From Brachypodium distachyon (lineage: Eukaryota > Streptophyta > Magnoliopsida > Poales > Poaceae): a stretch of DNA of 64,000 nt. The DNA is taken from the NCBI RefSeq assembly GCF_000005505.3, contig NC_016131.3, forward strand, positions 8,453,501 to 8,517,500, written 5' to 3'. Made by a program: the position numbers and the translations under genes. Each line of letters begins with the position of its first letter. The first letter of the stretch is position 1. The notes beneath the pieces are model-generated. The model was not told where the DNA came from, searched no databases, and saw only the letters and a program-made list of their open reading frames with translations. Of this stretch, positions 60,390 through 64,000 are shown piece after piece.

Positions 60390-60815
60390 TGTAGTTGCCA
60401 ACTCTCAAACTCACTCGATCGGAAATCAATTCACTCAGCTATCTTTTGCAAGTTCACACACACACACACACGAAGTGGACACCAGGAGAGTTTTTGCGCC
60501 GCGTAACGTTTGTGACTTTTTTGATTTCTCTTCTTATTCCCTCAGCCGTAGCTGTTACAACTGAAAACGGAAAACATGGATCGACTTGACTGAGCAATAG
60601 CCATGCCATCCCATAGCGTCTCGGCGTGCCCACCCTGTGCGCCATGACTCCTTGTTTCGTGCCATCCCACGATAGAATCGGGCGCAGCCATCTACACTAC
60701 GAACGGGAAGAAAGAACGGGTCAAGACGTGCACATAACACACGCTGCATGGCCCCCCTTATTCGCTAAGAGCTAACAAACTAAAGATAAGTAGCAACAGA
60801 ATTATACGGCTAACA
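60390..60815 (-). repeat. 5' LTR of the second Copia element
   Basis: 426 bp, with a CA repeat of about 17 nt (60455-60471). Confidence 0.93.
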
Positions 60816-60820
60816 TGATA

Positions 60821-61536
60821 TGCCTTCCTCGTCGCATCGTCGCCCCTCCCCGCCCGCCCGCTACATATGGCTTTGAGAAACTAATGTTGCAATGATGTTG
60901 CAAACGTACACATAATCGGTTGCTCGTGGAATTTTGATATCACACAATTGGACCGACAAGATTTAAGATTTTAAAAGGATCCAATGGATTGAAATCGGGG
61001 ATCCTATCCCCAGACAGAACTATGATAATCACGTCCCACAGTCCCACTTTAAGTTTGTATATTAGTTGTTTTTATTTGGTGGAGTATACAACAAAGTTCG
61101 ATAGCCACGATTTGGACCGTAAAATTAACATTGTAATAACCACCCACTAACTAATGTCAAAATCTGAGTCTAGAAACTACCCTTGACAATTTCACCGCGT
61201 CCCTCGGATGGGAGAAGCACTTTAAATCACAGCTCGTTTTTTTCCATTTCCGCTGCCAAAAAGTCACACGAGGAACCCATCCATTTGTTCCTTGAGATAG
61301 GAAAAAAAAGAAAAAAAAAAAGAAGGGAGTCGATCGACCGAATGATTCTCTTGTGCGATCCGGCAACCGCTATAATACCGCCACGCCCTCGTCGCCTTGG
61401 TCACCGCATCACCACTCCCTCCCCACCTCACTCCCGATCTCTCCTCCACCGCCACCGCCTCCTCGCGTCCTCATCCCCTGCTCCTCGACTCGCCCGCGCT
61501 CGTCGTCGGCGGCGGCTCGGCGCGCAGCCAGCAGAC
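60821..61536 (+). promoter_or_regulatory. Upstream region of the phosphoglucomutase gene
   Basis: The stretch between the Copia element and the ATG holds a CT-rich leader (about 61380-61530) preceded by an A-rich tract near 61303-61322. A weak TATA-like TTTAAAT lies near 61220. The retroelement ends about 720 bp before the start codon. Confidence 0.4.
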
Positions 61537-63887
61537 ATGGTGCTCTTCACGGTGTCGAAGAAGGACACCAAGCCCTTCGACGGCCAGAAGCCCGGCACAT
61601 CAGGCCTCCGGAAGAAGGTCCGCTTCCCTCCACGCTCCCATTTCCCCGATCCGGATCTCGCTCTGAGGTGGTCTCGCAGTTGTGTTTGGCTCGCCCCATC
61701 CACGATCGCCGCGCGTCTCTGGTTCCGGTTGCGGATCTCGGTGGCCGCCGCTTCAGCGGGCTCTCGGCCGCTGCCTGATCTGTCGTTTGGGTTGGATCTC
61801 CTTCCGACTCCAATGGCTTAGCTGTGATCTGCGCGCTTGCGGGTGGTCGAATTGGTTTGGCCCCGCTCATTTCCGTGGGATCCATCGTCCCGTTTGGACG
61901 TTGGATCAGTAGTATGATTTTATTTGTTGGCTTTGATCCGGGTGATTTGCACTAGGACAGATGAAATTTGTCAATGATCACTGGATCTCGCTGAGTAGTT
62001 CACGGTTATTGTTGCCTCATTACTGCACACCCAGCTGCTAATATTGTCGTTCTATTAGTTGTTACTCACTGCGTGGATCTGTTACCATGACATTTATACT
62101 GAAATGCCTTACTATGTTTTGGTCATGTTTAGATCATTTTAGTTTCTGGCTCATATTTAGATCAGGAGTGTGTTCGTGCGGATTTTGAAAATTGGGATGA
62201 GCAGAAGATTCTGACCCTTTGTTAACCATTGCTAAAAGATGTCGTTCACACTCACATGCTGTGAAGGTGAGGTTGCCAAAATATGCTGTTTATGCTCGCA
62301 TGCTGTAAAGGTGGGATCATTGAGTAATTGAATCAAATGGGTTCTGGTGGCCATGTGTAAAACTTTTAAATGTTGGCCATGATGACGATGTCTGTATCAG
62401 ATGTGATTTAGTTAAATGTTTAAATTGCAATGTTGGTGAGGGTGGTACATAAATTAGTGAACTAATCATTAATCAGATGTATTTTAATTATTTAATGAGC
62501 TATCGAGCAATACATGATTGCTAATTTCAGGCAGCCAATTCCTTGCGATCTCTGTTTTCTGATGCCTTCATTTTAGTTTTAGTGTTTATGCATATATCTG
62601 GTTTTAGTTGATCTAAGATACCAATCTCTTCCTAGCCAGCTAGCCTTCTCTTTCGGAAAGATAAAAGGCTCAATAGTTTAACTGTTATAGTTTTATTGAT
62701 CCGTCAATAAAAAAATGTTCTGATGGCTATGAAAGATATTTTTATTGGTTATGCCTAGCCCTTCTCTTCCTGGGTAGTTTCTTTTCTCTGCTGTACTCCC
62801 TCACATCTTCGAAAACTTGACTTTTGGGCATTGACACGGGCCTGAAACATAAATAAATTTATACTAGAATATGATTATAAAACCTAATAAAATTCTTATG
62901 GAAGTATTTTGATACAAATCTATGCATATGAGTTTCTTACATCCAATCATTTTTTATATTGGTGGTCAAAGTCAATATTTGACCAAAAATCTATGTCAAG
63001 GATCAAAACACATGTTCTTGAAGACTGGAGGGGGTAGTATTTTTTATGTTACTCAGTAAGCCAGCAGACTACACCTATGGCATTTTCTTATTTGTAATTG
63101 ACTGTTACTGTTATCAGGTTACAGTATTCCAGCAGCCTCATTACCTCGCGAATTTTGTCCAGTCAACATTTAATGCCCTTCCAGCAGACAGAGTAAAAGG
63201 TTAGTTGCTTATCAGATGAACTTACCTTCTTTAAATGTCTAACTGCACATTGTCTGTTCTTGGAAAATAATAACACTGGTAGGGTTTAGGAAGTATGAAC
63301 AAATATAATTGAAGTCCTTGTAACGAGAAAAATATCAGAACCTATTTTTACACATGAATGTCCTTGTCTTTTACCCTGTAAATAATCTTACCAGTTACTA
63401 CAGCTGAGATATTTTGTGAATTGTGATGTATGTTCCTCACCCTATCTTCATAGTCCTTTCTCATATCTGCTATCATTTCTTTCCTTGCAGGTGCGACCAT
63501 TGTTGTCTCCGGTGATGGCCGCTATTTCTCAAAGGATGCTGTTCAGGTGATTTATAATTGACTATTCACTATTTAAGATCTTTGACCCCATTTTTTGGAA
63601 TTTGTATAATTTCATAGTAGCCGCTGCAGATTTCCATTTCAATATTGCCGGCCAAAATTTAGTTGTATTCTGTTGAAATATTAAATCTTCTATGTTTATG
63701 ACTAGAATTACTATCCGGGGCTGGTCAGTTTCTTTAAACTAAGGTTATAAATTTGACATTTTTTTTGTTATAGATCATCACAAAAATGGCTGCTGCTAAT
63801 GGAGTAAGACGTGTCTGGGTTGGACAGGACAGTCTGTTGTCTACTCCAGCTGTATCTGCTATCATCCGTGAAAGAATTGCTGCAGAT
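61537..63887 (+). CDS. PGM: Cytosolic phosphoglucomutase, 5' exons only (3' end beyond window)
   Basis: Four exons (61537-61617, 63118-63199, 63491-63546, 63774-63887) encode the first 111 residues in one frame: [27 protein letters not shown], given here only as MVLFTVSKK and [15 protein letters not shown], then [33 protein letters not shown] and [19 protein letters not shown]. These are diagnostic of plant cytosolic phosphoglucomutase, which interconverts glucose-1-phosphate and glucose-6-phosphate for sucrose and cell-wall metabolism. The lack of a transit peptide separates it from the plastid form. The catalytic Ser (TASHNP) lies in the next exons, outside the window. The donor of intron 1 is GTCCGC, weak after the GT. 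Intron 1 (1.5 kb) contains a MITE. Confidence 0.93.
62796..63034. mobile_element. Stowaway/Mariner MITE in phosphoglucomutase intron 1
   Basis: A 239-bp AT-rich element. Its left end CTCCCTCACATCTTCGAAAAC pairs with the inverse of the right end (GTTCTTGAAGACTGGAGGGGG). TA stands on both sides (62794-62795 and 63035-63036). Confidence 0.8.
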
Positions 63888-64000
63888 GTAAGTCTTGTTT
63901 CTTCCAAATTGCCCATGCATTGCAATGGAGCCCATATAAACTATTGTGGCAACTGATCATTGAATTTAATTCATATAAGTTAATCATGTGTCTAAAAGAA

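Larger units (their letters stand above)
55564..60815 (-). mobile_element. Second Copia retrotransposon, fairly young, minus strand
   Basis: LTRs at 55564-56001 (438 bp) and 60390-60815 (426 bp) start TGTAGTTGCC and end GGCTAACA. I counted about 15 substitutions between them, mostly transitions. The 12-bp length difference is exactly the difference in a CA repeat. Flanks TGACA (55559-55563) and TGATA (60816-60820) differ at one base. The primer-binding site beside the right LTR sets the minus orientation. It is clearly younger than the Copia element at 12690. Confidence 0.95.

Noticed and set aside
1..64000. tRNA, rRNA or snRNA genes
   Set aside because: I looked for cloverleaf and snRNA promoter motifs by eye and found none I could support. 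A covariance-model scan would be needed to exclude them.

Overview
This is nuclear DNA of a grass, most likely a Pooideae (wheat/barley/oat-type) species. The evidence is GT-AG introns in every real gene, Stowaway-type MITEs, a CACTA element carrying TNP2- and TNP1-type genes, Copia elements primed by initiator tRNA-Met, and many solo LTRs. All gene names below come from recognising the translated proteins by eye; no database was searched. Exon coordinates were derived by joining splice sites so that the reading frame and the family alignment are both kept.

Layout, left to right. (1) 1-3223 (+): the 3' part of a VAR3-like RanBP2-zinc-finger gene. (2) 4654-8661 (+): a complete UEV1/MMS2-type ubiquitin E2 variant gene whose 3 kb first intron holds a tandem duplication and an LTR. 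Its 3' flank is repeated in diverged form 1.2 kb downstream. (3) 10589-12414: a dead PIF/Harbinger element. (4) 12690-17573 (-): a decayed Copia retrotransposon with TSD TTTCC. (5) 18036-19361: a solo LTR with TSD TCCAG. (6) 19688-23646 (+): a DRM-type de novo DNA methyltransferase pseudogene that keeps its introns but carries several stops and frameshifts. (7) 24308-25458: a probable solo LTR. (8) 27267-28698: a Mutator-type element with long TIRs and a perfect 9-bp TSD. (9) 30511-33168 (-): an intact LRR receptor kinase gene (RLK902/RKL1 type) with a pseudokinase active site. (10) 35962-36359: a fold-back MITE. (11) 36661-47465: a 10.8 kb CACTA element with degenerate TNP2 and TNP1 genes, itself interrupted by an LTR-retrotransposon fragment. 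(12) 50212-51938 (+): an F-box pseudogene. (13) 52502-52816: a PIF-type MITE. (14) 54011-54782: a probable solo LTR. (15) 55564-60815 (-): a second, younger Copia element. (16) 61537 to the window end (+): the 5' exons of cytosolic phosphoglucomutase.

Four genes look functional: the VAR3-like, UEV1, LRR-kinase and phosphoglucomutase genes. They are unrelated housekeeping or signalling genes and form no operon or cluster. DRM and the F-box gene are dead. Transposable elements and their remains account for roughly half of the window. They are mostly nested or solo, which points to repeated insertion followed by LTR-LTR recombination.

I saw no convincing new biochemical system. The observations most worth checking are the decayed DRM gene, the copy of the CACTA subterminal hairpin at an internal TATA box, the nonsense codon at the probable catalytic Glu of the Harbinger transposase, the precisely bounded Mutator element, and the duplicated UEV1 3' flank.
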